Of a stretch of 64,000 bases of DNA, positions 26,442 to 36,219 are shown in pieces. Source of the DNA: Paraglaciecola algarum (GTDB taxonomy: Bacteria > Pseudomonadota > Gammaproteobacteria > Enterobacterales > Alteromonadaceae); NCBI RefSeq assembly GCF_021532655.1, contig NZ_JAKGAS010000007.1, forward strand, positions 1 through 64,000, read 5' to 3'. Within the stretch, counting starts at the first letter, position 1, and every line of letters starts with the position of its first letter. Both the position numbers and the translations under genes were made by a program. Under the pieces are notes generated by a model, which saw only the letters and a program-made list of their open reading frames with translations, did no database searches and was not told the DNA's origin.

Positions 26442-27794
26442 TTAGGTACGTGGGATTGTTAGTACCTGACCGATTTTTACCACGTCAGAACGCAAGTTGT
26501 TTACTTGCTTAAGTTGACTAACAGGTACGTTATATCGCTGAGCTAGTAACGACAAAGACTCGCCACTTTGTACCCTATGAGTGCGAATTTCTTGTTTCCA
26601 TTTGGCCCATAAAGATCCATCTGGTGGCGACGATTTAAAATGTTGTTTTATGCCAGCAAAAATTGATTGAGCTAGCTTCTGTCTATAAGCAGACCAATTA
26701 AGATTTTTTTCTTCTCTAGGGTTAGAAATAAATCCTGTTTCAACCAAGATAGATGGAATATCTGGAGAAGTTAACACTGCCAAACTCGCAGCTTGAGGCG
26801 TTTTTTTATGCATTTTAGTCACGCGGCCTAAGTGTTTTATTACGTCTCTACTTAAGTCATAACTAGTGGTTAAGGAATGATCCATAGACATATCCAACAA
26901 AGCTTCCGCAAGATAACGCTCACTAGCCGTATCTTGGATCACCTCGGCTGCACCGCCTAACAATTCAGAGTGTCTTTCTGTTCTTTCTATCCAACGACCC
27001 AATTCACTGTTAGCCCGTTTCATGGATAATACCCAAACCGAAGCACCGCTGGGTTGTGGAGTGGTAAACGCATCCGCATGAATTGAAACAAATAAATCTG
27101 CTTTATGTTTACGGGCAATTTGCGGACGACTATTGGGAGAAATATAGTAGTCCCCAGTACGAGTCATAACAGCTTGTAAGCCTGGCTCGTTTTTAATTAA
27201 AGCCTCTAATCGTTTAGCAATACCTAGTGTGACGTTTTTTTCATAACTTTTCGCCCGACCAATTGAACCAGGATCTTCCCCTCCATGGCCAGCATCTAAC
27301 ACTATAACTATGTCTCTGTTATTACTGGATTTAGCGTCGAGTACAATTTGCGGAGTAGTGGGCACACTGTTATCGGTAAAATCTATCACCAAACGATTAC
27401 CATATGGTGTAGTTGGCGGTAAGGCAAAAACTGTCTTATCTAATTTTTTTGTTAATTCGATGACAACTCTTATAGAACGAGCATTCTTGGCTTTACTGTA
27501 ACGTACTTTTTTAACTAAGTTACTTTCGTTAGCTACAGTTGAAAAATCAAAGTCTTTAGTGGTGTTATCTATATCCAAGACTAAACGTTCTGGTTTAGAC
27601 AAACTAAAATAGGTGAATGTAGGTGTGTCAGTTACATCAAAAACCAAACGAGTTGAATTTGGCGAAGGCCAGATCCGCAAACCATCAATATTATTTTGAT
27701 TGGATGAACTTTGCGCTAATCCACAATTACAGACTATTAACAGCAATACACTGAAAATAGCTAGTTTCAAATTTTTAGACCTAGTTTTCTGCAT
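26442..27794 (-). CDS. amiB: N-acetylmuramoyl-L-alanine amidase with AMIN and LysM domains (AmiB/AmiC type)
   Basis: Periplasmic zinc amidase that cleaves septal peptidoglycan between MurNAc and L-Ala. The 450-residue precursor has a signal peptide (about 1-28, ending CGLAQ). An AMIN localisation domain spans about 35-140. The amidase_3 catalytic domain (about 165-390) has zinc ligands in IVLDAGHGGEDPG, KADLFVSIHADAF and the catalytic Glu in ILVETGFISN. A single LysM ends the protein (HRVQSGESLSLLAQRYNVPV). It lies between tsaE and mutL, the position of amiB in enterobacteria, and would need an EnvC/NlpD-type activator encoded elsewhere. Confidence 0.93.
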   Translation of the reverse strand: MQKTRSKNLKLAIFSVLLLIVCNCGLAQSSSNQNNIDGLRIWPSPNSTRLVFDVTDTPTFTYFSLSKPERLVLDIDNTTKDFDFSTVANESNLVKKVRYSKAKNARSIRVVIELTKKLDKTVFALPPTTPYGNRLVIDFTDNSVPTTPQIVLDAKSSNNRDIVIVLDAGHGGEDPGSIGRAKSYEKNVTLGIAKRLEALIKNEPGLQAVMTRTGDYYISPNSRPQIARKHKADLFVSIHADAFTTPQPSGASVWVLSMKRANSELGRWIERTERHSELLGGAAEVIQDTASERYLAEALLDMSMDHSLTTSYDLSRDVIKHLGRVTKMHKKTPQAASLAVLTSPDIPSILVETGFISNPREEKNLNWSAYRQKLAQSIFAGIKQHFKSSPPDGSLWAKWKQEIRTHRVQSGESLSLLAQRYNVPVSQLKQVNNLRSDVVKIGQVLTIPRT

Positions 27795-27804
27795 TATTTT
27801 TATT

Positions 27805-28296
27805 CTAGTTCGCGAGCGCGTTAAGCAAATCTAAACCTTTTTGCGATTGCGCTTGCATTAATAAAGTTCGCCCTGCTTGTGTATATTCAATACTAATGTG
27901 TAAATCAGCAGAAGCCAATAGACCCGCACCTTTATCCGGCCATTCAATCAAACAAATACAATCATCTGCAAAATAATCTCGAATGCCCATAAACTCTAAC
28001 TCTTCAGGATCAGAAAGACGGTATAAGTCAAAATGGTATATTTTCCAAGATACCAACTCATAAGGCTCAACTAAAGTATAAGTGGGGCTTTTAACCTTAC
28101 CGCTATGCCCTAAACCTTGGATAAATCCGCGACTAAACGTAGTTTTGCCCGCACCTAAATCACCTTCTAAGTATATAACAATTGCTTGTTTGACCTGCTC
28201 AGCCAAGGTGTTAGCTAAGGTGACTGTGGCTTCTTCATTGGATAATTCAAATCGTCGCTGCGCTAAATTTGATGAAGTTGAGGTTAAAAAGTTCAT
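27805..28296 (-). CDS. tsaE: tRNA threonylcarbamoyladenosine biosynthesis ATPase TsaE
   Basis: P-loop ATPase that works with TsaB and TsaD to make t6A at position 37 of ANN-decoding tRNAs. It has 163 residues with Walker A GDLGAGKTTFSRG at about 45-57, followed by KSPTYTLVEPYE and the HFDLYRLSDPEELEF block that are diagnostic of the family. The N-terminus begins MNFLTSTSSN. It overlaps the end of nnr by four bases (ATGA-type coupling) and ends ten bases before amiB. Confidence 0.95.
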   Translation of the reverse strand: MNFLTSTSSNLAQRRFELSNEEATVTLANTLAEQVKQAIVIYLEGDLGAGKTTFSRGFIQGLGHSGKVKSPTYTLVEPYELVSWKIYHFDLYRLSDPEELEFMGIRDYFADDCICLIEWPDKGAGLLASADLHISIEYTQAGRTLLMQAQSQKGLDLLNALAN

Positions 28297-29852
28297 AAAC
28301 CGTTAATAATCGCTCTTAATGGTGTTAATAAATCTGAGGCTATCATACCACGTTGACCATATTGTCTGGCAACTCTATCACCTGCTTCAGCGTGGGCGCA
28401 CACAGCATAAATTGCAGCTTGTTGTTCAGGCATTCCCTGAGCAAGAAAGGCAGATATTATACCGGTCAATAAATCTCCCATTCCAGCGGTCGCCATACCT
28501 GGGTTGCCACCATTACAAACCCAAGAACATTGATTCTTATTTTGAGTTTCTGCAGTTTGAATGAGCGTACCTGCTCCTTTTAATACACATGTGCCGCCAT
28601 ACATTTTGGAAATATTTTCGCTAGCTAGATACCTGTTATTTTCAATATCTTTAATCTGAACTTTAAGTAACCTAGCGGCTTCACCAGGATGAGGAGTTAA
28701 AATACATGCCGGAAGTTTAGAAAATATATTATAAAGATTAGTTTTGTCTTTTTTGTCAGCCAGTAAATTTAAAGCGTCTGCATCAACAACTAGGGATTTA
28801 GGATCCGTTGTTAAATACCTGAGTACATGATCTAACTTTTGCACCGCCCATTGGTCTTGACCTAAACCAGGCCCTATTACGACACAAGTACACCAGTTTA
28901 ATGCCGCTTCAAGATCTTGATATTGCAACATTATTTCTGGCCTACCAGAAGCAACATGTAGTCCACTCGACTGGTGACAATACACCTTGACTAAACCAGT
29001 ACCAGCCCGTAAAGCAGACTCTGCGCTCAAACGAATTGCGCCTGGCATACCTTGGTTTCCACCAATACATAACACTTTACCAAAGGAGCCTTTATTACCG
29101 TTTACAGGCCTAGATTTGATCGGATTCAATAGAGACCAATTCACAACTTGTGAATCAACATTTACTAGCTGATAAAACGCTTTACCAATCGCCAAATCCG
29201 TTAACTCTATTCGCCCACATAATTCTTTACCTATTCCTGTTAATAAACCTAATTTCGGGGCAATAAATGAAACGGTTATGTCTGCATGCACACAAATTGG
29301 CATGGGTATGCCAGTATTGGCATGCATACCAGAAGGTAGATCAAGACTTAATCTAGGCATTGCTGTTTGATTAATTTTTTCTATTAATAACTGAAAACTC
29401 TGTTTAACTTCACCTTCTACACCTGTGCCTAAAATGCCATCAACAATAATTTCAAAGTCACTAAAATCGATACAACTGAAATTTTTGCTCTCACCACCTG
29501 CTGCAACCCATTCTCGTTGAGCAAGACCCGCATCTGCTAGCAACTCACGCTCAATATTTTCACAAAAAACACAAACCTGCATGCCACTTTGTAATGCCAG
29601 CCTTGCTAAAATATAAGCATCACCAGCGTTATTTCCATTACCTGTAACCACTGCTATTTTTGTAACCTTAGGCCAGTGTGTTTTTAATACCTCAAACCCT
29701 GCCTCACCTGCTCGAGTCATAAGTTCGAACATACTACAATCTGCATTTTTTGCGGCTTGAGGTTCAAACTTTTTGACCTGTTCTGAACTTACAGCTTTAT
29801 ATGCTAAAATTTCAGCTGCTTGCTCGTTTAACAGGTTTGGTAATGTCATCAT
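28293..29852 (-). CDS. nnr: Bifunctional NAD(P)H-hydrate epimerase and ADP-dependent dehydratase
   Basis: Repairs hydrated NADH/NADPH. The 519 residues hold an N-terminal YjeF_N epimerase (about 1-215, with VVTGNGNNAGDAYILARL and LDLPSGMHANTG) and a C-terminal ribokinase-like dehydratase (about 230-515) with CIGGNQGMPGAIRLSA, VIGPGLGQDQW, LTPHPGEAARLL and GMATAGMGDLLTGIISA. Length is normal for the fused enzyme. It is the first gene of the minus-strand nnr-tsaE-amiB-mutL-miaA-hfq-hflXKC block. Its 5' end overlaps the start of the divergent queG by ten bases, so its promoter must lie within queG. Confidence 0.95.
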   Translation of the reverse strand: MMTLPNLLNEQAAEILAYKAVSSEQVKKFEPQAAKNADCSMFELMTRAGEAGFEVLKTHWPKVTKIAVVTGNGNNAGDAYILARLALQSGMQVCVFCENIERELLADAGLAQREWVAAGGESKNFSCIDFSDFEIIVDGILGTGVEGEVKQSFQLLIEKINQTAMPRLSLDLPSGMHANTGIPMPICVHADITVSFIAPKLGLLTGIGKELCGRIELTDLAIGKAFYQLVNVDSQVVNWSLLNPIKSRPVNGNKGSFGKVLCIGGNQGMPGAIRLSAESALRAGTGLVKVYCHQSSGLHVASGRPEIMLQYQDLEAALNWCTCVVIGPGLGQDQWAVQKLDHVLRYLTTDPKSLVVDADALNLLADKKDKTNLYNIFSKLPACILTPHPGEAARLLKVQIKDIENNRYLASENISKMYGGTCVLKGAGTLIQTAETQNKNQCSWVCNGGNPGMATAGMGDLLTGIISAFLAQGMPEQQAAIYAVCAHAEAGDRVARQYGQRGMIASDLLTPLRAIINGL

Positions 29853-30988
29853 TTAGCACTTCAGATTTATTGGGTTTAGTTGAAAATATCAAGGCTTGGG
29901 GCAAAGAGCTAGGATTTCAGCAAGTTGGTATTAGTGATCTTGATTTAAACCAGCACGAAAGCTACTTAAAGTCATGGCTCGAAAAAGGATTTGCTGGTGA
30001 GATGGGATACATGTCAGAACATGGTATGAAACGGGCTCGTCCACAAGAATTATTACCTGGAACCTTAAGGGTAATCAGTGTACGGATGGATTATTTACCT
30101 CCAGATGCACAATTTTCTAAAACCCTTAAAAACAAAAATAAAGCTTATATAAGTCGTTATGCTTTAGGCCGCGATTATCATAAATTATTACGTTCTCGCT
30201 TAAAAAAATTAGGCGAAAAAATTAAAGCGCAATGCCAACACCTTAACTACCGTCCGTTTGTAGATTCAGCACCAGTGTTAGAACATGCTCTTGCTGAAAA
30301 AGCGGGTATAGGATGGACTGGTAAGCACTCACTTACGATAAACAAACAGGCTGGTTCTTGGTTTTTTCTAGGTGAGTTATTTATTGACTTACCACTTCCA
30401 GTGGATAAAAAGGTAACCGAAAACTGTGGCTCTTGTAATGCTTGTATAACCATATGCCCTACTCAAGCCATAGTGGAACCATATGTGGTAGACGCTAGGC
30501 GCTGCATTTCCTACTTAACCATAGAACAAAAAGGAGCGATCCCAATACAATACCGTAAGTTAATCGGCAATCGAATATACGGGTGTGATGATTGCCAATT
30601 AATATGTCCGTGGAATCGATATGCAAACATTACAGATGAAGCCGATTTTCACCCCCGTAAAAAACTTTTCAGCCAAGAGTTACTGGATTTATTTGCGTGG
30701 AACGAAGCCACATTTTTAAAAAATACTGAAGGCTCAGCTATCCGCCGCATTGGTTTCGAAAGGTGGCAAAGAAATATTGCAGTAGCATTGGGTAATGCTA
30801 ATTTTTCACAAACAATAATTGAACATCTTCAGCACGCATTAATAACAGCTAGTGATTTAGTAGCGGAACATATTAATTGGGCGTTAAAGGAGCAAAAAAA
30901 CAAGTATTCGGCGGGTGAATCTCCGGAAAACCGCTTAACAAAAAGATTAATCCGCAGCGTCGAAAAAGGTTTACCCAGAGATGCATAG
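29843..30988 (+). CDS. queG: Epoxyqueuosine reductase
   Basis: Cobalamin-dependent iron-sulphur enzyme that reduces epoxyqueuosine to queuosine in tRNA, the last step of the pathway. It has 381 residues from the ATG at 29843, which has AGG seven bases upstream; the longer frame from 29801 lies wholly inside nnr and is not needed. Two [4Fe-4S] ligand sets are visible: C195-x2-C198-x2-C201-x3-C205 and C248-x2-C251-x3-C255. The cobalamin-domain blocks (VDSAPVLEHALAEKAGIGW, GKHSLTIN) are intact. It is divergent from nnr, as in enterobacteria. Confidence 0.95.
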   Translation: MSSFSTSDLLGLVENIKAWGKELGFQQVGISDLDLNQHESYLKSWLEKGFAGEMGYMSEHGMKRARPQELLPGTLRVISVRMDYLPPDAQFSKTLKNKNKAYISRYALGRDYHKLLRSRLKKLGEKIKAQCQHLNYRPFVDSAPVLEHALAEKAGIGWTGKHSLTINKQAGSWFFLGELFIDLPLPVDKKVTENCGSCNACITICPTQAIVEPYVVDARRCISYLTIEQKGAIPIQYRKLIGNRIYGCDDCQLICPWNRYANITDEADFHPRKKLFSQELLDLFAWNEATFLKNTEGSAIRRIGFERWQRNIAVALGNANFSQTIIEHLQHALITASDLVAEHINWALKEQKNKYSAGESPENRLTKRLIRSVEKGLPRDA

Positions 30989-31026
30989 AATCATTTTAAA
31001 AAGAGGACTCTACCGATCGTGATAAA

Positions 31027-31407
31027 TTAAACGTAGTCACGAACTATTCTGGTCACCGAACCATGATACGAAGAAATATGTACGTCAGGATCGACAAAAT
31101 CAGCGGGATATCCGTACAAGCCAAATAAGTTGCCACGACTATGACTAATCACTACAGCAAAGTTCGGAGTCGGCTCTATATTGCCTCTAAAGGGATCTAA
31201 GATTGGAATGGTATAACGTCCAAATTTTAACAAGCCAATTTCTCGGCCATTTTTATAAATAATTTTGTCAAACACAGGATTTTCGATAATAGAATAAACA
31301 GCAAATTTAGGAATTTGAACTGTCACCCCCTGCCAGTTGATTTGAATAATCTGCAACTCTTGTGCAAGCGATGATATTGATTTGGGTAATTCAAATGCTT
31401 TCATCAT
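31027..31407 (-). CDS. Small CheW-like domain protein
   Basis: A 126-residue cytosolic protein. Its middle and end resemble the CheW beta-barrel: IGLLKFGRYTIPILDPFRG corresponds to the RGxxLPVxDL strand pair, and FAVVISHSRGNLFGLYGYPA to the following strand with the GL-D motif. CheW proteins couple chemoreceptors to CheA. No other chemotaxis gene is near, so this is an orphan and may be a pilus or signalling adaptor. The assignment is by pattern and moderate. It is convergent with queG, about 40 bases between stops. Confidence 0.55.
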   Translation of the reverse strand: MMKAFELPKSISSLAQELQIIQINWQGVTVQIPKFAVYSIIENPVFDKIIYKNGREIGLLKFGRYTIPILDPFRGNIEPTPNFAVVISHSRGNLFGLYGYPADFVDPDVHISSYHGSVTRIVRDYV

Positions 31408-31476
31408 TTTCCCCTTTCATTTCATATCTGCGTAATCTCTACCTGATCAAAAGATAGGTGATATAAACATGGGTTG

Positions 31477-32223
31477 TCAAAAATTAAGGTAATATTCTCG
31501 ACATAATTTTCGATACTCAGTAGAGTATTTCTCTTTCTGCTCGCCATAAATGCACATGTGTGAGATCAGCATTTGGCTTTTCTGTTTGCTAAATAATAGT
31601 AAATGTCGAATTACCTTTCCTTCGGGGTTTGCTTTTACTTTTAGCTGCTCCTTGCAATAAAGCCCCACCGACTCAGCGAATACAATAAATTTGGCCACAG
31701 CATCATCTGGCAAAACACAATAAAACCGGCCTGCTTCTGTCAAAAGTGTTGCCACTCTTTCTAATAACTCTGCGTGGTTTAATCCACTGATCTGTCTCGC
31801 TTTAATTCTTTTAATATCGCTATTTTTTGCATTAGAAGCATGATTAACAGGAAAGTAAGGAGGATTAGACACAATCAAATCGAATGGTGTATTAACTTGA
31901 AAAATTTGTAATGCAACCTGTTCAAAGAACAATTGTTCTGCCCAAGGAGACTGTGCCCCGTTACTCACTGCTTGGACAATTGCACTGACATCTAAATCAA
32001 TTCCTGTAATTTTACAATCTGGTTGAACATTCTGCGCCAACATAATTGCCAGTAACCCACTGCCAGTGCCAATATCTAAAATATTTTTTGCATTGGCTAC
32101 ATTCACCCAGCTGCCTAACATAATACTGTCAGTGCCTACCTTCATGGCGCACTTAGCGTGCTCAATCGCGAATTGTTTAAACTGAAAACCATACATGCGT
32201 AACTTAAAGCTCCCGCCAAACAT
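31477..32223 (-). CDS. trmN6: tRNA1(Val) (adenine(37)-N6)-methyltransferase
   Basis: SAM-dependent methyltransferase (YfiC) that makes m6A37 in tRNA1(Val). It has 248 residues. The opening GFQFKQFAIEHAKCAMKVGT is diagnostic of YfiC, followed by the SAM-binding ILDIGTGSGLLAIMLAQ and the catalytic N-P-P-Y (LIVSNPPYF). Length and order match the family. It is divergent from the S9 peptidase gene; the 124-base gap must hold promoters in both directions. Confidence 0.92.
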   Translation of the reverse strand: MFGGSFKLRMYGFQFKQFAIEHAKCAMKVGTDSIMLGSWVNVANAKNILDIGTGSGLLAIMLAQNVQPDCKITGIDLDVSAIVQAVSNGAQSPWAEQLFFEQVALQIFQVNTPFDLIVSNPPYFPVNHASNAKNSDIKRIKARQISGLNHAELLERVATLLTEAGRFYCVLPDDAVAKFIVFAESVGLYCKEQLKVKANPEGKVIRHLLLFSKQKSQMLISHMCIYGEQKEKYSTEYRKLCREYYLNF

Positions 32224-32347
32224 TGAAATTTAATATAAGATATAACATAATTAGATTATAGATTTAAAAGCTAGGTAAGTTTACACCCCTTCAAGTATAC
32301 CCTCGCAGTTAAGCTCTTTTCACCCTTAAAAATAATTGGAATTTAAT

Positions 32348-34585
32348 ATGATTAAACAACTCGCCTGCTTTATGCTGTGCAGCTTGAGTTCAAGTCTTGT
32401 ACACGCAAGTGAAAATACACTCGATAATCAAACCTTATCTATTGAACGTATATTTCAATCGCCTGCTTTGCAGGGCAGCAAAAAAAATAAATTGAAAGTG
32501 TCGCCTGATGGTAAACGTGTCACCTTTTTACAAGGGAAAAAAGATGACTATGAGCGTTTAGACATTTGGGAATATGACATCTCTAGTGGTAAAACCCAAC
32601 TATTGTTTGACTCCAATAACTTACAATCTGCACCTGCTGAATTGTCAGATGAAGAAAAAGCCCGTAGAGAGCGTATGCGTTTAAGCGGTACTGGCATTGT
32701 TAGCTACCAGTGGGCAAAAGATGGAAAATCACTACTTTTTCCACTTGATGGTGATGTTTTCCACTATTCGTTAGGGGCAAAAAAAGCCAAACAACTACTT
32801 GATACCCAAGCATTCGAAACAGATATCAAACTATCCCCTCAGGGTAATTTCATATCTTATGTGAGAGAGCAAAACCTATTTATCCAAAATATGGACAGTG
32901 GTCGTGAGACTCAGCTTACTTTTGACGGTAAAGACAATATAAAAAATGCCATGGCGGAGTTTGTTGCACAAGAAGAAATGAAGCGCATGACGGGTTATTG
33001 GTGGTCGCCAGATGAGAAACGTATTGCTTTTATTCAAGTTGACGAATCACCGGTAGAGCAAATAACTCGCAGTGAAATATACGCTGACTCAATTAAAATG
33101 ATCACTCAGCGATATCCCAGTGCTGGCACAAATAATGTAACCGTTAAATTAGCCATTATTGAGCTAGCGTCGAACAAAGTTGCTTGGGTAGATTTAGGCA
33201 AAGAGCAAGACATCTATCTACCTAGAGTTAAATGGATGGCCGATAGTCAGCATTTAACTTATCAATTGCAAACTCGCGACCAACAATCTTTAAGTTTGAA
33301 TAGTTACAATGTGCAGAATCAAACACAAACAACATTGCTAACTGAAACTAGTGACACTTGGGTTAATTTGCATAAAGATTTACGGTTTCTAAAAGATAAA
33401 AAACACTTCATTTGGGCTTCAGAAAGAAGTGGATACAAGCACCTATACTTGTATAAAAATAATGGAGAGTTAGTCAAACAACTTACTACAGGTGATTGGG
33501 TAGTGGATAAAATTGCCGCTATTGATGAGAAAAAGCAGCTAATTTATTTCACAGGTGCCTTAGATACACCAATCGAACGCCATTTATATAGCGTGTCATT
33601 AACCAACGCTACAGTTAAAAAAATCACCAAACGCAGTGGCACACACGCAATTAGTTTCAGTCATGATGGGAGTGTTTATGTGGATAGTTTTTCTACAACC
33701 AATACACCTCAACAAGTCAGTTTACATAAAGCTAATGGCCAAGAAATCACTTGGTTAAACGAAAATAAAATTTCTCCATCCCATCCCCTTTACCCTTTTC
33801 AACAACAATGGGTAAAACCAGAAATATCGAGCTTTAAAACAACTGACGGCACCGAGTTATATTACCGTTTATATAAACCTAAAAAACTTGCAGACAAACA
33901 TCCAGTCATTGTATTTACCTATGGTGGCCCACACGCTCAATTAGTAAAAGACAGTTGGCAAGGTAACCGTGGTCTGCTTATGCAATATTGGGTGAATAAA
34001 GGATATGTAGTATTCACTGTGGATAACAGAGGCTCGAACTATCGTGGCCATCAATTCGAAGCCCCTATTTATAAAAAAATGGGCCAGATTGAAGTGCAAG
34101 ATCAAGTCGAAGGTGTGAAGTTTTTAAGAAACCTACCTTATGTTGATGCCAATAGAATAGGCATACATGGGCATAGTTATGGTGGATACATGGCACTTAT
34201 GGGTATGTTTAAGGCGGGAGAATACTTTCAAGCAGGCGTAGCAGGTGCCCCTGTAACGGATTGGGCATTGTACGACACTCACTACACAGAACGTTATATG
34301 GGCAACCCCAAAACAGACAGTGCAGCTTATGTAGCATCATCTGTTTTCCCATACGCCAAAGATCTAAAAGGTAAGTTGTTGATTTATCATGGAATGGCAG
34401 ATGACAATGTACTGTTCTCTCACAGCACTAAGTTATACAAACACCTACAAGACTTAGCCATACCATTTGAAAGCATGGATTACCCAGGTAAAAAACACAG
34501 TATTCGTGGCAAAAATACCGGAATACATATGTATAAAACCATTACCAACTTCTTCGATAACCATTTCGATATGGAAGAAAAGTAA
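32348..34585 (+). CDS. S9 family dipeptidyl peptidase (DPP IV type)
   Basis: A 745-residue exported serine peptidase. The ATG at 32348 is chosen because GGA lies seven bases before it and the product then begins with a Sec signal peptide (MIKQLACFMLCSLSSSLVHA). A beta-propeller (about 45-490) carries EFVAQEEMKRMTGYWWSP, the double-Glu region that fixes the substrate N-terminus in DPP IV. The alpha/beta-hydrolase domain holds the catalytic S610 (GHSYGGY), D685/D686 (HGMADDNV) and H717 (KKHSIRG). It would remove N-terminal dipeptides in the periplasm or outside the cell for peptide use. Confidence 0.93.
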   Translation: MIKQLACFMLCSLSSSLVHASENTLDNQTLSIERIFQSPALQGSKKNKLKVSPDGKRVTFLQGKKDDYERLDIWEYDISSGKTQLLFDSNNLQSAPAELSDEEKARRERMRLSGTGIVSYQWAKDGKSLLFPLDGDVFHYSLGAKKAKQLLDTQAFETDIKLSPQGNFISYVREQNLFIQNMDSGRETQLTFDGKDNIKNAMAEFVAQEEMKRMTGYWWSPDEKRIAFIQVDESPVEQITRSEIYADSIKMITQRYPSAGTNNVTVKLAIIELASNKVAWVDLGKEQDIYLPRVKWMADSQHLTYQLQTRDQQSLSLNSYNVQNQTQTTLLTETSDTWVNLHKDLRFLKDKKHFIWASERSGYKHLYLYKNNGELVKQLTTGDWVVDKIAAIDEKKQLIYFTGALDTPIERHLYSVSLTNATVKKITKRSGTHAISFSHDGSVYVDSFSTTNTPQQVSLHKANGQEITWLNENKISPSHPLYPFQQQWVKPEISSFKTTDGTELYYRLYKPKKLADKHPVIVFTYGGPHAQLVKDSWQGNRGLLMQYWVNKGYVVFTVDNRGSNYRGHQFEAPIYKKMGQIEVQDQVEGVKFLRNLPYVDANRIGIHGHSYGGYMALMGMFKAGEYFQAGVAGAPVTDWALYDTHYTERYMGNPKTDSAAYVASSVFPYAKDLKGKLLIYHGMADDNVLFSHSTKLYKHLQDLAIPFESMDYPGKKHSIRGKNTGIHMYKTITNFFDNHFDMEEK

Positions 34586-34596
34586 TCACGATTAAA

Positions 34597-34629
34597 TTAA
34601 CGCCCTTTCATTTTAACTAAGGGCGTTAA
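34597..34629. terminator. Hairpin between the peptidase and PH-domain genes
   Basis: Perfect 11-base stem TTAACGCCCTT/AAGGGCGTTAA with an 11-base loop. No strong T-run follows on either strand, so it is a likely but not certain terminator for the converging genes. Confidence 0.5.
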
Positions 34630-34674
34630 ATATCTTCTGAGTGAGCAATCACTTACGGTTACTGAAATATATTT

Positions 34675-35049
34675 CTAGGCAAACATATTGGTTGCAAGTG
34701 TTTTTTGAATACCCACCACAGTATCTTTCTTCAATTCCTTTTCAATTGGTTGGTCTTGACCAGAGATCCAAATTTTTAGCTCTGCATCAAGATCAAAATG
34801 TCCGGCAGTTTCAATTTTAAACTGCGTTATGGCGCGATATGGGATCGAGTGATAATCCACTTTACGACCCGTCATGCCTTGTTTATCAATTAGTATGAGT
34901 CTTTTGTTAGTAAACACATACATATCTCTAATTACTTTAAAAACCTGCTGAATACTTTCAGTATCGCCAATTATTGGCGCTAATTCTTCAGCCACTTCAT
35001 TTACATTTATCTCAGATGCGTTGCCTAATAATCCGTCAAGGATACCCAT
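34675..35049 (-). CDS. Bacterial PH domain protein
   Basis: A 124-residue cytosolic protein consisting of one bacterial PH domain (PF08000 type): DMYVFTNKRLILIDKQGMTG, VDYHSIPYRAITQFKIETAG, FDLDAELKIWISG and the closing helix KDTVVGIQKTLATNMF. The first 35 residues form a helix (ILDGLLGNASEINVNEVAEE). Function unknown; such proteins oligomerise into rings and are often envelope-stress related in other bacteria. It is a single gene, convergent with the S9 peptidase. Confidence 0.85.
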   Translation of the reverse strand: MGILDGLLGNASEINVNEVAEELAPIIGDTESIQQVFKVIRDMYVFTNKRLILIDKQGMTGRKVDYHSIPYRAITQFKIETAGHFDLDAELKIWISGQDQPIEKELKKDTVVGIQKTLATNMFA

Positions 35050-35162
35050 TTAACATTCCTTCTGGTTGAATTTTCAAAATCAGCATAAATGTTGCTAGGA
35101 AAATATCAAGATTAGGATAAGATCTAGCACACCTTCTTGCCAATCTATGCCCTGAACTAACC

Positions 35163-36152
35163 ATGCCAAGTATCACCTTATCCGATATTGAAACTGCCCA
35201 TACACGTATTAAGCCCTATATTAGTCAAACTCCGATTATAAAATCTAGCTTACTGAATGAGTGGTTAGGACACGAGATTGTTTTTAAAGCTGAGTGTTTG
35301 CAAAAAACCGGTGCATTTAAAATGCGAGGCGCCTTGAATATGATGTTGAAAGCCAAACAAGAAGGCAGGCTTGGCAACGAAGTAGTAGCCAGTAGTTCAG
35401 GTAACCATGCTCAAGCTGTAGCCTATGCTGCACAAGTTTTGGGTGTAAAAGCCACTATTTACAGTGCGAAAAATATTTCGACAGTTAAAGCGGCTGCCAC
35501 TCAATATTATGGTGCAACCCTTGATTTAAGTAACACTCGAAAAGAAGCTGACCAAAAAGTAAAAGAAGCTGCCCAAAAAAACGGTGCACTTTGGGTACCG
35601 CCTTTTAATCATCAAGATATCATTACTGGTCAAGGAACAGTGGTATTTGAAGCCATGCAACAAACCGACAAAATAAGTGCCGTTGCAGCGCCTGTTGGTG
35701 GTGGAGGTTTAATTTCCGGCTCATTGATTGCAAGTAAAGCTATCTCACCCAATATCCAAGTTTTAGGTGCTGAGCCATTATTAGCCAATGATGCAGCCCA
35801 GTCGTTACGCACAGGCTCTATCCAATCATTAACTGCCCAACCTAACACCTTAGCTGATGGCGCTGCTACGTTAGCGGTTGGCCAAGAAACCTTTCCATAC
35901 CTGCAAGCCCTTGATGGTTTTTATGAAATAGACGAACAGCAGATTGCTTATTGGTGTCAATGGTTACAGCACTTATTAAAGCTCCACGTAGAACCAACAA
36001 GTGCCATGAGCATGGCAGCGGTTGTTAATTGGTTAAAAAACCAAACCACCCGACAAAAGGTATTAGTAATATTATCCGGCGGCAATATTGATTACCAAAA
36101 GATGCAACAAATTTGGCAATTTAATCATTTAGAAAACATGCCTAGCTTGTAA
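35163..36152 (+). CDS. Threonine dehydratase/serine racemase-like PLP enzyme
   Basis: A 329-residue fold-type II PLP enzyme. K53 in KTGAFKMRGA binds the cofactor, SSGNHAQAVAYAA contacts the substrate, and the phosphate loop is GGGGLISG. It has no C-terminal ACT domain, so it matches the catabolic TdcB-like or serine-racemase-like class, not IlvA. Likely reactions are deamination of L-threonine or L-serine, or racemisation of serine; the sequence alone does not decide. The start ATG at 35163 agrees with the family N-terminus. It is probably monocistronic. Confidence 0.85.
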   Translation: MPSITLSDIETAHTRIKPYISQTPIIKSSLLNEWLGHEIVFKAECLQKTGAFKMRGALNMMLKAKQEGRLGNEVVASSSGNHAQAVAYAAQVLGVKATIYSAKNISTVKAAATQYYGATLDLSNTRKEADQKVKEAAQKNGALWVPPFNHQDIITGQGTVVFEAMQQTDKISAVAAPVGGGGLISGSLIASKAISPNIQVLGAEPLLANDAAQSLRTGSIQSLTAQPNTLADGAATLAVGQETFPYLQALDGFYEIDEQQIAYWCQWLQHLLKLHVEPTSAMSMAAVVNWLKNQTTRQKVLVILSGGNIDYQKMQQIWQFNHLENMPSL

Positions 36153-36219
36153 GCCCCAAACACATCAGATTAATCAATTAAGTTAAAAACCTGAAATCAA
36201 TATCAATGGCTTGTATGAT

